64,000 nucleotides of DNA. It comes from JACVRW01 sp963825345. Its GTDB lineage: Bacteria; Actinomycetota; Thermoleophilia; Solirubrobacterales; Thermoleophilaceae. The stretch lies in the NCBI GenBank assembly GCA_963825345.1, contig CAWGSQ010000006.1:1-64000 (forward strand), read 5' to 3'. Both the position numbers and the translations under genes were made by a program. Positions within the stretch are counted from its first letter, which is position 1; every line of letters begins with the position of its first letter. Positions 38,731 to 47,618 of this stretch are shown here, in pieces. The notes beneath the pieces are model-generated. The model did not search any database, was not told the origin of the DNA, and saw only the letters and a list, made by a program, of their open reading frames with translations.

Positions 38731-39080
38731 CGCAGGACCGCGACGGCGCCCGCCGTCTCGTGGGTGTGCGTGAGCGAGATCGCCAGCTCGCCGCCGAGCT
38801 CCGCGGCCCGGGCCGCCACGGTGCCGCTCAGCCGCACCTCAGGCGCCGCATCGGTGGCCACCACCTCCACGTCGCGGAAGCTCCAGCCGGTGAGGCCGAG
38901 CGCCTTCGCCACCGCCTCCTTCGCGCAGAAGCGGGCCGCCAGGTGCATCGCCGGCCGAGCCCGCCTCGCGGCGTACTCGCGCTCCGCGTCGGTGAACAGC
39001 CGCTCGGCCAACCGCGGCCGCCGCTCGAGCGCGCGCTCGAAGCGCGCGACGTCAAGAAGGTCGATGCCCACGCCGCTCAT
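38727..39080 (-). CDS. acpS: Holo-[acyl-carrier-protein] synthase
   Basis: 117 residues, normal for AcpS. Mg-binding motifs GVGIDLLDVARFERALE at the N-terminus and RFCAKEAVAKALG in the middle; the C-terminus has ISLTHTHETAGAVAV. Transfers phosphopantetheine to ACP for fatty-acid synthesis. Lies 12 bases after glmS and overlaps nnr. Confidence 0.95.
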   Translation of the reverse strand: MSGVGIDLLDVARFERALERRPRLAERLFTDAEREYAARRARPAMHLAARFCAKEAVAKALGLTGWSFRDVEVVATDAAPEVRLSGTVAARAAELGGELAISLTHTHETAGAVAVLR

Positions 39081-39092
39081 CGCGGCCGGAAC

Positions 39093-40925
39093 CTACTCCA
39101 CGGTTACGGTCTTGGCGAGATTGCGCGGCTGGTCGATGTTGAGGCCGCGAGCCCGCGCGATGTAGTACGCGAGAAGCTGGAGCGGGATCACCGCCAGCAT
39201 CGGTTGGAGCATCCAGTCGGTGCGCGGAACCTCCACGACCTCCTCGGCATGCTCGGCCACCTGCACGCTGCCCTCGGTGGCCACGGCGATCACGTGGGCG
39301 CCGCGCGCCCGCACCTCTGCCACGTTGGAGAGCACCTTGTCGAGGACTGGAGAGTCGGTGGCCACGCACACCACGGGCGTGCGCTCGTCGAGAAGCGAGA
39401 TCGGCCCGTGCTTCATCTCGCCGGCCGCGTACGCGTCGGTGGGGATGTACGACAGCTCCTTCAGCTTCAGCGCGCCCTCCAGGCAGATCGGCAAGCCCAC
39501 GTGCCGCCCGAGGTAGAGGAAGAAGCCCGCGTCCTTCCAGTGCTCCGCGATCGCCTTCATCTGCTCGTCCACGCTGTCCACGAGCGTCTGGATCGCGTGC
39601 GGCATCGCGCGAAGCTCCGTGCTGAGCCGTTCCACCACGTCCTGCTCGAGCGTGCCGCGCAGCTTCGCCAGCTTGAGCGCAAAGAGGTACATCGCAGCCA
39701 CCTGAGCAACGAAAGTCTTCGAGGCGGCGACGCCGATCTCGAGCCCGGCGCGCGTGAAGAAGACGCCGTCGGAGTCGCGCGTGGCCTGGCTCCCCTGCAT
39801 GTTGGTGATGGCGAGCACCTTCGCGCCGCGCTCACGGGCGAGCCGCATGGCCGCGAGAGTGTCGGCGGTCTCACCGGACTGCGAGATGCCGATCACCAGG
39901 TCGTGCTCGTCGAGCACCGGGTTGCGGTAGCGGAACTCGGAGGAGATGTCCATCTCCACGGGCACGCGCGACCACCACTCGATTGCGTAGCGCCCCACCA
40001 GCCCCGCGTGATACGAGGTGCCCGCGGCGACGATGATCACCCGGCGCAGGTCCTTCAGGAAGTCATCGGAGATCCCGATGTCCTCGAGTTCGACTCCCGA
40101 CTCCCCGAGCCGGCCGGCGAGCGTCTCCGCGACGGCGTCCGCCTGCTCGTGGATCTCCTTGAGCGTGAAGGTCTCGTAGCCGCCCTTCTCCGCCTCCTCG
40201 TCGTTCCACTCCACCTGGTCGACCTCGCGCTCGATCGCGCTGCCGTCCGGAGCGATGAAGCGCGACCCCTGCGGCGTCACGGCCACGATCTCGCCGTCGT
40301 GCACGAGCTGGACGCTGCGCGTCTCGGCCATGAACGCGGGGATCGCCGATGCGATGAAGCTCTCGCCATCGCCGAGACCCACCACCAGCGGGCACTCCTT
40401 GCGTGCGCCCACAAGCACGTCCGGCTGGTCGGCCGCCATCGCAACGAACGCGTAGTGGCCGCGCAGCTCGTCGTAGGCGAGTCGGACGGCCTCGACCAAA
40501 TCTCCGTCGAAATGCGAGGCGATCAGGTGTGCCACCACCTCGGCGTCGGTCTCGGAGGTGAACTCGGCGCCCTCTTCGACCAAGCGGTTGCGCAGCTCGG
40601 TCCAGTTCTCGACGATTCCGTTCAGCACGATGTGGAAGCGCTCCGAGGTGTCCCAGTGCGGGTGCGCGTTCGCCTGGGTCACGCGGCCGTGGGTGGCCCA
40701 GCGCGTGTGCCCGATCCCGGTGGAGCCCTTCAGGTGTCCGTTCGACGCCGCGAGGGCGTCACGCAGGTGCTGGAGGTTGCCCACCGCGTGCACGCTGTCG
40801 ATCGACCCGTTCGTGACGAGCGAGAGCCCCGCGGAGTCGTAGCCGCGGTATTCGAGGCGCTGCAGGCCCTGAAGAAGAAGGTCGCGGCATTCGCGCGACC
40901 CGACGTATCCGATTATCCCGCACAT
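39093..40925 (-). CDS. glmS: Glutamine-fructose-6-phosphate aminotransferase (isomerizing)
   Basis: 610 residues. The catalytic Cys follows the initiator: MCGIIGYVGSRECRD; EYRGYDSAGLSL and GIGHTRWATHGRVT complete the glutaminase domain. Two SIS domains follow (GTSYHAGLVGRYAIE; GISQSGETADTLAAM), ending NIDQPRNLAKTVTVE as usual. Makes glucosamine 6-phosphate for peptidoglycan. Eight bases after glmM. Confidence 0.97.
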   Translation of the reverse strand: MCGIIGYVGSRECRDLLLQGLQRLEYRGYDSAGLSLVTNGSIDSVHAVGNLQHLRDALAASNGHLKGSTGIGHTRWATHGRVTQANAHPHWDTSERFHIVLNGIVENWTELRNRLVEEGAEFTSETDAEVVAHLIASHFDGDLVEAVRLAYDELRGHYAFVAMAADQPDVLVGARKECPLVVGLGDGESFIASAIPAFMAETRSVQLVHDGEIVAVTPQGSRFIAPDGSAIEREVDQVEWNDEEAEKGGYETFTLKEIHEQADAVAETLAGRLGESGVELEDIGISDDFLKDLRRVIIVAAGTSYHAGLVGRYAIEWWSRVPVEMDISSEFRYRNPVLDEHDLVIGISQSGETADTLAAMRLARERGAKVLAITNMQGSQATRDSDGVFFTRAGLEIGVAASKTFVAQVAAMYLFALKLAKLRGTLEQDVVERLSTELRAMPHAIQTLVDSVDEQMKAIAEHWKDAGFFLYLGRHVGLPICLEGALKLKELSYIPTDAYAAGEMKHGPISLLDERTPVVCVATDSPVLDKVLSNVAEVRARGAHVIAVATEGSVQVAEHAEEVVEVPRTDWMLQPMLAVIPLQLLAYYIARARGLNIDQPRNLAKTVTVE

Positions 40926-40933
40926 CAGCTGGT

Positions 40934-42229
40934 TCAGCCTAGCTCCGTGTCCACGACATTCGCCAACCGACTAACGATCTCCTGGCACTCGTCCTCGCGT
41001 GGCGCCTCCACCATTACTCGCACCAGCGGTTCTGTGCCGGAAGCGCGCACGAGCACCCGGCCTCGGCCCTCAAGCGCCTCGGACTCACGCTCGACGGCGG
41101 CCCAGACGATGTCGGCGCCCTCGAGCGCCGTGCGGTCGCGCACGCGCACGTTCACGAGCCGCTGGGGCAGCTTCTCCATCGCGTGGCGATCGGCGAGGTC
41201 GGTGCCCTGCAGCGCCTCGAGCGCAAGCAGTGCGGCAGCCGTGCCGTCGCCCGACGGCACGAACGCCGTATCGATGATGTGGCCCGACTGCTCGCCGCCG
41301 AGCGCCCAGCCACGGCGCACCAGCTCGGCGAGCACGTGGCGGTCGCCCACGTCGGTCGTGGCCACCTCGATCCCAGCGTCCTCCATAGCGCGGTGGAAGC
41401 CGTAGTTGGTCATCACGGTCACGGCCACTCCGTCGCCCGCCAGCCGGCCGCTGCCGCGCAGGTGAAGCGCGGCGAGCGCCATCAGCTCGTCCCCGTCCAC
41501 GACGGTCCCGTGGCGGTCCATGGCGAGCACGCGGTCGCCGTCGCCGTCGAAGGCGAATCCCACGTCGTGGCCGTCCATGTGCTGGGTCAGCGCCTCGATG
41601 TGCGTCGAGCCGACCTCGTGGTTGATGTTGCGGCCGTCCGGCTCCACGGCGATCGCGTCCACCTCGGCGCCCAGGCGGCGGAAGATCTCGGGCGCCACTC
41701 TGTGGGTGGCCCCGTTCGCGCAGTCGAGCAGCACGCGCAGCCCGCTGAGGTCGAGCGACGAGAAGCGCAGCTGGAGCTCGCGCAGGTAGTCCCCTCCCGC
41801 CCCGTGCAGCTCGCGCAGGCGGCCGACCCGCGCGCTCGGCTCGTCCAGCCGCCGCTCGATCTCAGCCTCCTGATCGTCGCCGAGCTTCATGCCCTCCGGG
41901 CCGAAGAACTTGATCCCGTTGTCGTGGTACGGGTTGTGCGAGGCGGACACCACGGCCGCCATGTCGAAGCCGTAGCGCCTGACGAGCACGGATGCCCCCG
42001 GCGTGGGCAGCACCCCGGCCAGCAGCGCGTGTCCTCCTCCGGCGGCAATGCCGGCGGCAAGGGCGGCCTCGAGCATCTCCCCCGACTCGCGCGTGTCGCG
42101 CACGATCAGGATCTGCGGATGCTCCACGGGCGAGCTCAGGGCCGCCGCGCGGCCGAGCTTCAGGGCGAGGTCGGCGGTCAGAAACTCTCCCGCGATCCCG
42201 CGGACCCCGTCCGTCCCGAACAAGCGCAT
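40934..42229 (-). CDS. glmM: Phosphoglucosamine mutase
   Basis: 431 residues. MRLFGTDGVRGIAGEFLT at the start, the phosphoserine loop in VVSASHNPYHDNGIKFFG, the Mg site FAFDGDGDRVLAMD, and the sugar-specific GGEQSGHII. Converts glucosamine 6-phosphate to the 1-phosphate, the step after GlmS. Eight bases after rpsI. Confidence 0.96.
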   Translation of the reverse strand: MRLFGTDGVRGIAGEFLTADLALKLGRAAALSSPVEHPQILIVRDTRESGEMLEAALAAGIAAGGGHALLAGVLPTPGASVLVRRYGFDMAAVVSASHNPYHDNGIKFFGPEGMKLGDDQEAEIERRLDEPSARVGRLRELHGAGGDYLRELQLRFSSLDLSGLRVLLDCANGATHRVAPEIFRRLGAEVDAIAVEPDGRNINHEVGSTHIEALTQHMDGHDVGFAFDGDGDRVLAMDRHGTVVDGDELMALAALHLRGSGRLAGDGVAVTVMTNYGFHRAMEDAGIEVATTDVGDRHVLAELVRRGWALGGEQSGHIIDTAFVPSGDGTAAALLALEALQGTDLADRHAMEKLPQRLVNVRVRDRTALEGADIVWAAVERESEALEGRGRVLVRASGTEPLVRVMVEAPREDECQEIVSRLANVVDTELG

Positions 42230-42237
42230 GGCGCGAA

Positions 42238-43110
42238 CTAGCGCTTCGAGAACTGCGGCCGCTTGCGGGCCTTCTTGAGCCCTGCCTTCTTGCGTTCCTT
42301 CTCGCGTGGGTCGCGAGTGAGGTAGCCACGGCGCTTCATCTCGGAGCGGAGCGCCGGGTCGGCCTCCACGAGAGCGCGTGCGATGCCGTGGCGGAGCGCA
42401 TTCGCCTGTGCCGACACGCCGCCTCCGTGAATGCGAGCCACCACGTCCATGCGCGTGTTGTAGCCGGCCGCCTCGAGGGGCTGGCTCGCCATGCGCTGCA
42501 GGCGGACGCGCGGGAAGTACTCGTCGAGGTGGCGGCCGTTGATCGTGTAGGTGCCCTCGCCGGGCTTCAGGATCACGCGGGCGATCGCGGTCTTGCGCTT
42601 GCCGGTGGCGTTGTAGCGGGCATCGGCCGCGAGCTCGAGGGGCGTGTGGGCCACGGGCACGGGCTCTCCGCCCTCCTCGCCCGGCTCGCCATCCTCGGCT
42701 CCTGCGGCGTCGGGGTCGGCGTACTCGCCGTACTCGTCGTACTCCCCACCTTCAGAGCGCTGCTCTTCGAGAACGAGGTCGGGCTCGAGGTGCGCGCCGG
42801 GGATGACATCCTCGCCGCCGCCGTCCTTCTTCTGCTTGCCGGCGCGGGGACGCTCGGCCGCAGCCGCGTCGGGCGCGGGCTCCTCAGCCGCGGGCTCCTC
42901 GCCCTCGCTGGTGGTCGCCTGGTCGAGCTCGTCGAGACCCTCGATCTCGGGGCCGGGGGCCTCCGGATCGGTGGGCTCCTCGCTGGGCGCGTCGGCCGGC
43001 GGGTCGGTCTCGGACGGGGTGGCCTCGCCCGGCTCGCCCGGAACGCCCTCGGGGGTCTCGTCCCCCGGAGGGGTCTCCTCGCCTTCTGGCTGCTGGGGCT
43101 CTTCGGTCAT
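42238..43110 (-). CDS. rpsI: Ribosomal protein S9 (bS9/uS9) with long acidic N-terminal extension
   Basis: The last ~130 residues are a standard S9: ARYNATGKRKTAIARVILKP, DYFPR-like DEYFPRVRLQRMA, GGGVSAQANALRHGIARAL and the C-terminal KKARKRPQFSKR tail. The first ~155 residues are extra: Glu-, Pro- and Asp-rich, low complexity (for example GDETPEGVPGEPGEATPSET), with a short lysine patch (AGKQKKDGGG). The family normally has 130-160 residues; here it is 290. ATG 43110 overlaps the rplM stop by one base, so the extension is in the natural reading unit. Confidence 0.93.
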   Translation of the reverse strand: MTEEPQQPEGEETPPGDETPEGVPGEPGEATPSETDPPADAPSEEPTDPEAPGPEIEGLDELDQATTSEGEEPAAEEPAPDAAAAERPRAGKQKKDGGGEDVIPGAHLEPDLVLEEQRSEGGEYDEYGEYADPDAAGAEDGEPGEEGGEPVPVAHTPLELAADARYNATGKRKTAIARVILKPGEGTYTINGRHLDEYFPRVRLQRMASQPLEAAGYNTRMDVVARIHGGGVSAQANALRHGIARALVEADPALRSEMKRRGYLTRDPREKERKKAGLKKARKRPQFSKR

Positions 43111-43544
43111 CAGGCGATTACCTCCATCTGCTCGGGCTTCTGCGCGGCGTGGGGATGGTCGGGCCCGGCGTAGATCTTGAGCTTGCGCAGCTGCGCGCGA
43201 CCCAGGCGGGTGCGCGGCAGCATGCCCTTCACCGCCAGCCGCACGACCTCCTCGGGCCGGCGCGCGAGCATCTCCTCGAGCGTACGGCTGCGGAGTCCGC
43301 CCGGATACCCGGAATGGCGGTAGTAGCGCTTCTCTGCACGCTTGTTGCCAGTCACCGAGATCTTCTCGGCGTTCACGACGACCACGAAGTCGCCCACGTC
43401 GATGTGCGGCGTGTACTCGGGCTTGCGCTTGCCGCGCAGGGCATCCGCGATCTGCGTCGCGAGCCTGCCCAGCGTTTTGCCGGAGGCGTCGACCACGAGC
43501 CAGTTGCGCTCGCGGGTAGCCGGTGTCGCCACATAAGTCTTCAT
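43110..43544 (-). CDS. rplM: Ribosomal protein L13 (uL13)
   Basis: 144 residues from ATG 43544 (MKTYVATPATRERNWLVVD). Hallmarks: LGRLATQIADALRGKRKPEYTP, GDFVVVVNAEKISVTGNKRAEK and MLPRTRLGRAQLRKLKIYAG. A longer in-frame upstream start (43589) adds residues not seen in the family. The leader toward the divergent riboswitch region shows no strong Shine-Dalgarno. Confidence 0.96.
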   Translation of the reverse strand: MKTYVATPATRERNWLVVDASGKTLGRLATQIADALRGKRKPEYTPHIDVGDFVVVVNAEKISVTGNKRAEKRYYRHSGYPGGLRSRTLEEMLARRPEEVVRLAVKGMLPRTRLGRAQLRKLKIYAGPDHPHAAQKPEQMEVIA

Positions 43545-43612
43545 CACAAAGGAGCCGCCAGGAGGCGGCCGGGCTCGTAGTGTAGCCATGTAGAGACCGT
43601 CTGGCCCGCGGG

Positions 43613-43618
43613 TATACT
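43613..43618 (+). promoter_or_regulatory. Possible -10 element before the c-di-AMP riboswitch
   Basis: TATACT at 43613-43618 is about 19-24 bases upstream of the riboswitch's first conserved bases, the right place for a -10 hexamer. No good -35 hexamer is seen at the usual spacing. Confidence 0.35.
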
Positions 43619-43636
43619 GCCCGCCAGTAAGTGCCT

Positions 43637-43796
43637 GCCGAATCTCCGGACCTGCCGTGGACCGGGGAACGGGGGAACCGTTCGAGAGGCGTCGAAGCAG
43701 TCTCTCGAGGGGGCGAATCGCCGGACTATCCGGTGTAGCGCTGCTCTTCAGGCGCGAGCCCGTCAGCTAACCCCGTAGGCCAAAAAAGAAGAGAGG
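43637..43796 (+). promoter_or_regulatory. c-di-AMP riboswitch (ydaO/yuaA type)
   Basis: Conserved blocks in order: GCCGAATCTCCGG (from 43637), GTGGACCGGGGAACGGGG then GAACC, GGGGGCGAATCGCC near 43710-43723, and the diagnostic GCGAGCCCGTCAGCTAACC with CCGTAGGC near 43753-43780, then the purine-rich GAAGAGAGG. This is the known ydaO-type aptamer for cyclic di-AMP, which often precedes cell-wall hydrolase genes in actinobacteria. It leads directly into the M23 peptidase gene. Confidence 0.95.
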
Positions 43797-43806
43797 CCGT
43801 AGGAGT

Positions 43807-45021
43807 TTGCGAGACACCCGTCTTCCCGCGAAGCGTGGCGCCTGTGCACTTATTCTGTGCGCATTGGTGGCGGCACCCGCGGCAGCGGCGCAGTCCTCGG
43901 GCGGCGGCACGGTCTACGTCGCCACGCCGAAGGTCACCAAGGTCACGTGCCTGCGCAGCTGCGCCTCGAAGCAGCGCGCCCGCGGCGGCTCGGTGCTGAA
44001 GGTCACCGGCACGGCGCTTGCGAGCGTCACCCAGGTCACCTACCTCGGCAGCTACGGCAGCGCAGACGACCTGAAGGTGAAGGTGCGCGCTGGCAGCGAC
44101 CACCGCATCAACGCGCGTGTGCCGATCGGTGCCGTGACCGGCCCCATCTCGCTCTCCACCGCGGCCGGCGGGCGCTCCGCGGCAACCAGGGCGGTGCTCA
44201 TCCTCCCGCCGCTGCCCCCGGAGCCGAACGCCGAGCTCTCACCCGTGCCGGGCCCGTCCGTGAACGGGGCGCCCCGGCTTGAGACCGGCACGAGCCGGAC
44301 CAAGGCCTACGTGGGCGCCCGGCCGGGGGTGACCTTCTCCTTCCGGCTCTCCGGCGCCTCCACCGCTTCGCTCAAGGTGGAGCTTGTGAGCGCGAGCGAC
44401 GGCGTGGCCGTTAAGACCTGGACCCCGCAGGAGGTGGCACCGGACCAGGTGCAGAGCATCTCGTGGGACGGCCGGCTCGGACGTGCGGCCGCGAGGCCGG
44501 GCCGCTACTCGTTCCGCCTAACCGCAGCGAGCGCCGACGGCGCCGAGGCCCACAGCGCCCAGTCCGGCGACGTGGACCGTGACTCGTTCGACCTCTACGA
44601 CAACCTCTTCCCGGTCCGCGGACGCCACGACTATGGCGGCGCGAACGCCGACTTCGGCTCCGGTCGCGCCGGGCACAGCCACCAGGGGCAGGACGTGATG
44701 TCGAAGTGCGGTACGCGCATGGTGGCCGCGCGCGGGGGCCGCATCAAGTTCAAGCAGTACCACGCCGCGGCCGGCCACTACATCGTGATCGACGGCGACG
44801 GCACCGACGTCGACTACGTCTACATGCACCTCGACCAGCCCTCGCCCTTCAGCGAGGGCGACCGCGTGTACACGGGACAGACGATCGGCGCCGTCGGCGA
44901 CAGCGGCAACGCCCAGGGCTGCCACCTGCACTTCGAGCTGTGGAGCGCACCGGGCTGGTACGACGGCGGGAAGCCGTTCGACCCGCTGCCGTCCTTGCAA
45001 GCTTGGGATAGCTGGTCGTAG
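43807..45021 (+). CDS. Secreted M23-family (LytM-type) peptidoglycan hydrolase
   Basis: 404 residues from TTG 43807. Signal peptide (LILCALVAAPAAAAQSS), two Ig-like regions (about 40-135, TVYVATPKVTKV; about 160-255, FSFRLSGASTAS) and a C-terminal M23 domain with GHSHQGQDVMSKCG, YVYMHLDQ and the HLHFELWSA metal motif. All zinc ligands appear present. Likely cleaves peptidoglycan cross-bridges. The c-di-AMP riboswitch upstream ties expression to cell-wall or turgor status. Confidence 0.93.
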   Translation: MRDTRLPAKRGACALILCALVAAPAAAAQSSGGGTVYVATPKVTKVTCLRSCASKQRARGGSVLKVTGTALASVTQVTYLGSYGSADDLKVKVRAGSDHRINARVPIGAVTGPISLSTAAGGRSAATRAVLILPPLPPEPNAELSPVPGPSVNGAPRLETGTSRTKAYVGARPGVTFSFRLSGASTASLKVELVSASDGVAVKTWTPQEVAPDQVQSISWDGRLGRAAARPGRYSFRLTAASADGAEAHSAQSGDVDRDSFDLYDNLFPVRGRHDYGGANADFGSGRAGHSHQGQDVMSKCGTRMVAARGGRIKFKQYHAAAGHYIVIDGDGTDVDYVYMHLDQPSPFSEGDRVYTGQTIGAVGDSGNAQGCHLHFELWSAPGWYDGGKPFDPLPSLQAWDSWS

Positions 45022-45048
45022 GCGCTCCCCGCCTTTAGGCTGGCCGAC

Positions 45049-45459
45049 ATGGCCGGCTACACGATCAGAACCCTCGAAGAGATACCGGACGTCCTCGGCG
45101 ACTATCCGGGTGAGATGCGGATGAGCTCCGCAAGCGACCTCGGCACCGAGCAGGTGGGCTTCACCTGGCGCCGGATGCCGCCGCTCACGGGAGGCAAGGG
45201 CAGCTACGGGCATCGCCACAAGACCCAGGAGGAGGTCTACTTCGTGGCGTCCGGAACGCTCCAGTTCAAGCTGGAGGACGAGGTGATCGACGTACCCGAG
45301 GGCACGGTCGTGCGCGTGTCTCCCGAAGTGGCGCGTTCGGTGTGGAACAAGGGCCCGGACGACGCGGTCGTGATCGTGGTCTCGACCAAGTCCGAGGATC
45401 CGCGCGCTGACACCGAGAGCGTCGAGGACTTCTGGCCGGAGGGTGACGAGGAGAGCTAG
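45049..45459 (+). CDS. Cupin-domain protein
   Basis: 136 residues with a single cupin barrel: GKGSYGHRHKTQEEVYFVASG carries the metal-binding histidines and glutamate, followed by VPEGTVVRVSPEVARSVWN. No other domain. May act as a small dioxygenase, isomerase or sensor. It overlaps the P450 gene by 17 bases on the same strand. Confidence 0.85.
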   Translation: MAGYTIRTLEEIPDVLGDYPGEMRMSSASDLGTEQVGFTWRRMPPLTGGKGSYGHRHKTQEEVYFVASGTLQFKLEDEVIDVPEGTVVRVSPEVARSVWNKGPDDAVVIVVSTKSEDPRADTESVEDFWPEGDEES

Positions 45460-46744
45460 GGCCATCGCCGAGCTGCCGCCCGGCCCGCGTGCCCCGGCCG
45501 CATGGCAGACGCTCGGCTGGACCGTGCGGCCGGCCGCCTTTCTGCGGCGCGTGCACGAGCGCTTCGGCGACCCGGTCACGATCCGGACGCTATGGACCGA
45601 CGAGCCGATGGTGCTGTTCTCGGGCCCCGACGCGGTGCGCGAGATCTTCCGCCTGGACCCGGCGATCGCCCCGGCCGGGCAGAGCTGGGAGTTCGTGCGG
45701 CCATTCGCCGGGGATCACTCGATCCTCGTGCTCGACGGAGAGGAGCACCTGCGCGAGCGGCGCCTGATGCAGGCGCCCTTCCACGGCGAGCGCATGCGCA
45801 GCCTCAGGCCTCTGGTGGCCGAGCTGGCCGAGCGCGAGCTCGGCTCATGGAGCGGGCGCGTGACCACGCTCGAGCGGATGAAGCAGCTCACGCTCGAGAC
45901 CATCCTGCGGGTGGTGTTCGGCGCCCGCGACGACGAGGCGGCCGGGCTCCGCGACGCCGTGCACGGGACGCTCGACATCGTGCGCTCGATGCCGAGCATG
46001 ATCGCCATGTCGCTCGTCCAGCGCGACCTCGGGCCGCGCAGCCCCTGGGGCCGCTTCCGGCTTGCCGTGGAGCACTTCGACGAGCTGCTGCTCGAGCTCG
46101 TGGCGCGCCGCCGCGCGGAGCCCGCCGGCGACTCGGTGCTCGCCCTGCTGCTCGAGCAGCGCGACGCGGACGGGAATCCGCCCACCGATCGCCACCTGCG
46201 CGACCAGCTCGTCGCGCTGCTCGCCGCGGGGCACGACACCTCGGCGGCCTCGCTCGCCTGGGCGTTCGAGCGGCTCGCTCGCCACCCGGCGGTTCAGGCT
46301 CGCCTGCGCGAGGGAGATCCGGACTACCTCGACGCCGTGGTCAAGGAGGTGCTGCGCGCCCGGCCGGCGCTCACGATCGCGCCTCGGCGGCTGCTAGAGC
46401 CGGTCGAGATCGGGGGTCGGCGCCTGCCCGCCGGGGTGCACGTGGCTGCCTGCATCTGGCTCGCGCTGCGCCGCGAGGACCTCTGGCCGCACGCTGGCGC
46501 ATTCCGGCCCGAGCGCTGGCTCGAGGGCGAGCCGGCGCCCAACCCGATGTCGTGGATCCCCTTCGGTGGCGGCGTGCGCCGCTGTGCAGGAGCGCCGTTC
46601 GCCGAGATGGAGATGCGGGAGGTGCTGCGCGCGGCGGGCGCCCTCACGATTCGCCCCGCCCGGCCCGAACCCGAGCGGGCCCGGCGCAGCGCGCTCGTCG
46701 TGACGCCGCAGCACGGCGGCGAGGTGATCGTCGAGCGGGCCTAG
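45443..46744 (+). CDS. Cytochrome P450
   Basis: 433 residues. The oxygen-activation helix has LLAAGHDTSAASLAWAFE, the ExxR pair lies in VVKEVLRARPALTIAPRRL, and the haem loop is PFGGGVRRCAGAPFAEMEM with the cysteine thiolate. Starts at GTG 45443, overlapping the cupin gene. Soluble type, no membrane anchor. Substrate unknown; redox partners are not adjacent. Confidence 0.93.
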   Translation: MTRRARAIAELPPGPRAPAAWQTLGWTVRPAAFLRRVHERFGDPVTIRTLWTDEPMVLFSGPDAVREIFRLDPAIAPAGQSWEFVRPFAGDHSILVLDGEEHLRERRLMQAPFHGERMRSLRPLVAELAERELGSWSGRVTTLERMKQLTLETILRVVFGARDDEAAGLRDAVHGTLDIVRSMPSMIAMSLVQRDLGPRSPWGRFRLAVEHFDELLLELVARRRAEPAGDSVLALLLEQRDADGNPPTDRHLRDQLVALLAAGHDTSAASLAWAFERLARHPAVQARLREGDPDYLDAVVKEVLRARPALTIAPRRLLEPVEIGGRRLPAGVHVAACIWLALRREDLWPHAGAFRPERWLEGEPAPNPMSWIPFGGGVRRCAGAPFAEMEMREVLRAAGALTIRPARPEPERARRSALVVTPQHGGEVIVERA

Positions 46745-47223
46745 GGCTTGGCGAGCACCACGGAGGTCTCGATCTGCCGGTCCGGGATCGTCCAGTACTT
46801 CCTCAGGAGCTCAGTGGCGCGCTCGCGTGAGACGGGCTCGAAGCCGTGGCGGCGGTAGAAGCTGATCGCCCAGTCGGCGGCCGCCCAGGTGCCCACGAGA
46901 ATGCGGCGGGTCGCGCCGCTCGAGACATGTTCGAGCAGTGCGCTCCCAACCCCCTTGCGCTGGCTGCCCGGCGAGACGTATGCGTGGCGGATCAGGTCGA
47001 CGTCGCTCAGCGGCTGGATGCCGATCACGCCGACGAGCTCGCCGTCCTCCTCATAGCCCCAGAACTCGATGCCCGCATCGATCTCGCCGGCGAGCTCCTC
47101 CGAGGACATGTACGGCACGCGCCAGCGGTCGGCTGGGATCACGCCGCGATACGCCTCGGCGGCGGCGTTCACGATCGCAAGAACCGCCTCGCGCTCGTCC
47201 TCACGGCAGGGGCGGATCTTCAT
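46741..47223 (-). CDS. GNAT-family N-acetyltransferase
   Basis: 160 residues. Acetyl-CoA loop AYVSPGSQRKGVGSALLEHV matches the GNAT V/I-x-x-x-x-Q-x-x-G-x-G/A pattern; ELVGVIGIQPL precedes it. The last gene of an ArsR-VOC-GNAT set, each overlapping by four bases. Acceptor unknown. Confidence 0.88.
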   Translation of the reverse strand: MKIRPCREDEREAVLAIVNAAAEAYRGVIPADRWRVPYMSSEELAGEIDAGIEFWGYEEDGELVGVIGIQPLSDVDLIRHAYVSPGSQRKGVGSALLEHVSSGATRRILVGTWAAADWAISFYRRHGFEPVSRERATELLRKYWTIPDRQIETSVVLAKP

Positions 47224-47618
47224 GCCGCCGCGGAGCCTTGGGCGGCAATCTGGATGAGGTTGCCGCAGGTGTCGTCGAGGACCGCGGTCGTGACCGGGCC
47301 CATTTCGGTGGGCTGCTGGGTGAAGCGGACTCCCAGGCCGCTGAGGCGCTCGAACTCGCGTTGAACGTCATTGACGGCAAACGAGGTGAAGGGGATGCCG
47401 TCGGTTACCAGCGCCGCCTTGAAGGGCTGCACGGCGGGATGGCTGTCGGGCTCCAGCAGCAACTCGGGACCGTCAGGGTCCTCCGGCGAGACCACCGTCA
47501 GCCAGCGATGCTCGCCGAGCGGGACGTCGGCCTTCTTCTCGAAGCCGAGCACGTCGGTGTAGAACTGAAGCGCCTTGGCCTGGTCGTCCACGAGGACGCT
47601 CGTCAGATTGATCTTCAT
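47220..47618 (-). CDS. VOC-family protein (glyoxalase-like)
   Basis: 132 residues, one glyoxalase/bleomycin-resistance fold: VLVDDQAKALQFYTDVLGFE, GEHRWLTVVSPED, then DDTCGNLIQIAAQ at the end. Resembles small VOC proteins that travel with ArsR regulators. Middle gene of the ArsR-VOC-GNAT operon. Confidence 0.87.
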   Translation of the reverse strand: MKINLTSVLVDDQAKALQFYTDVLGFEKKADVPLGEHRWLTVVSPEDPDGPELLLEPDSHPAVQPFKAALVTDGIPFTSFAVNDVQREFERLSGLGVRFTQQPTEMGPVTTAVLDDTCGNLIQIAAQGSAAA

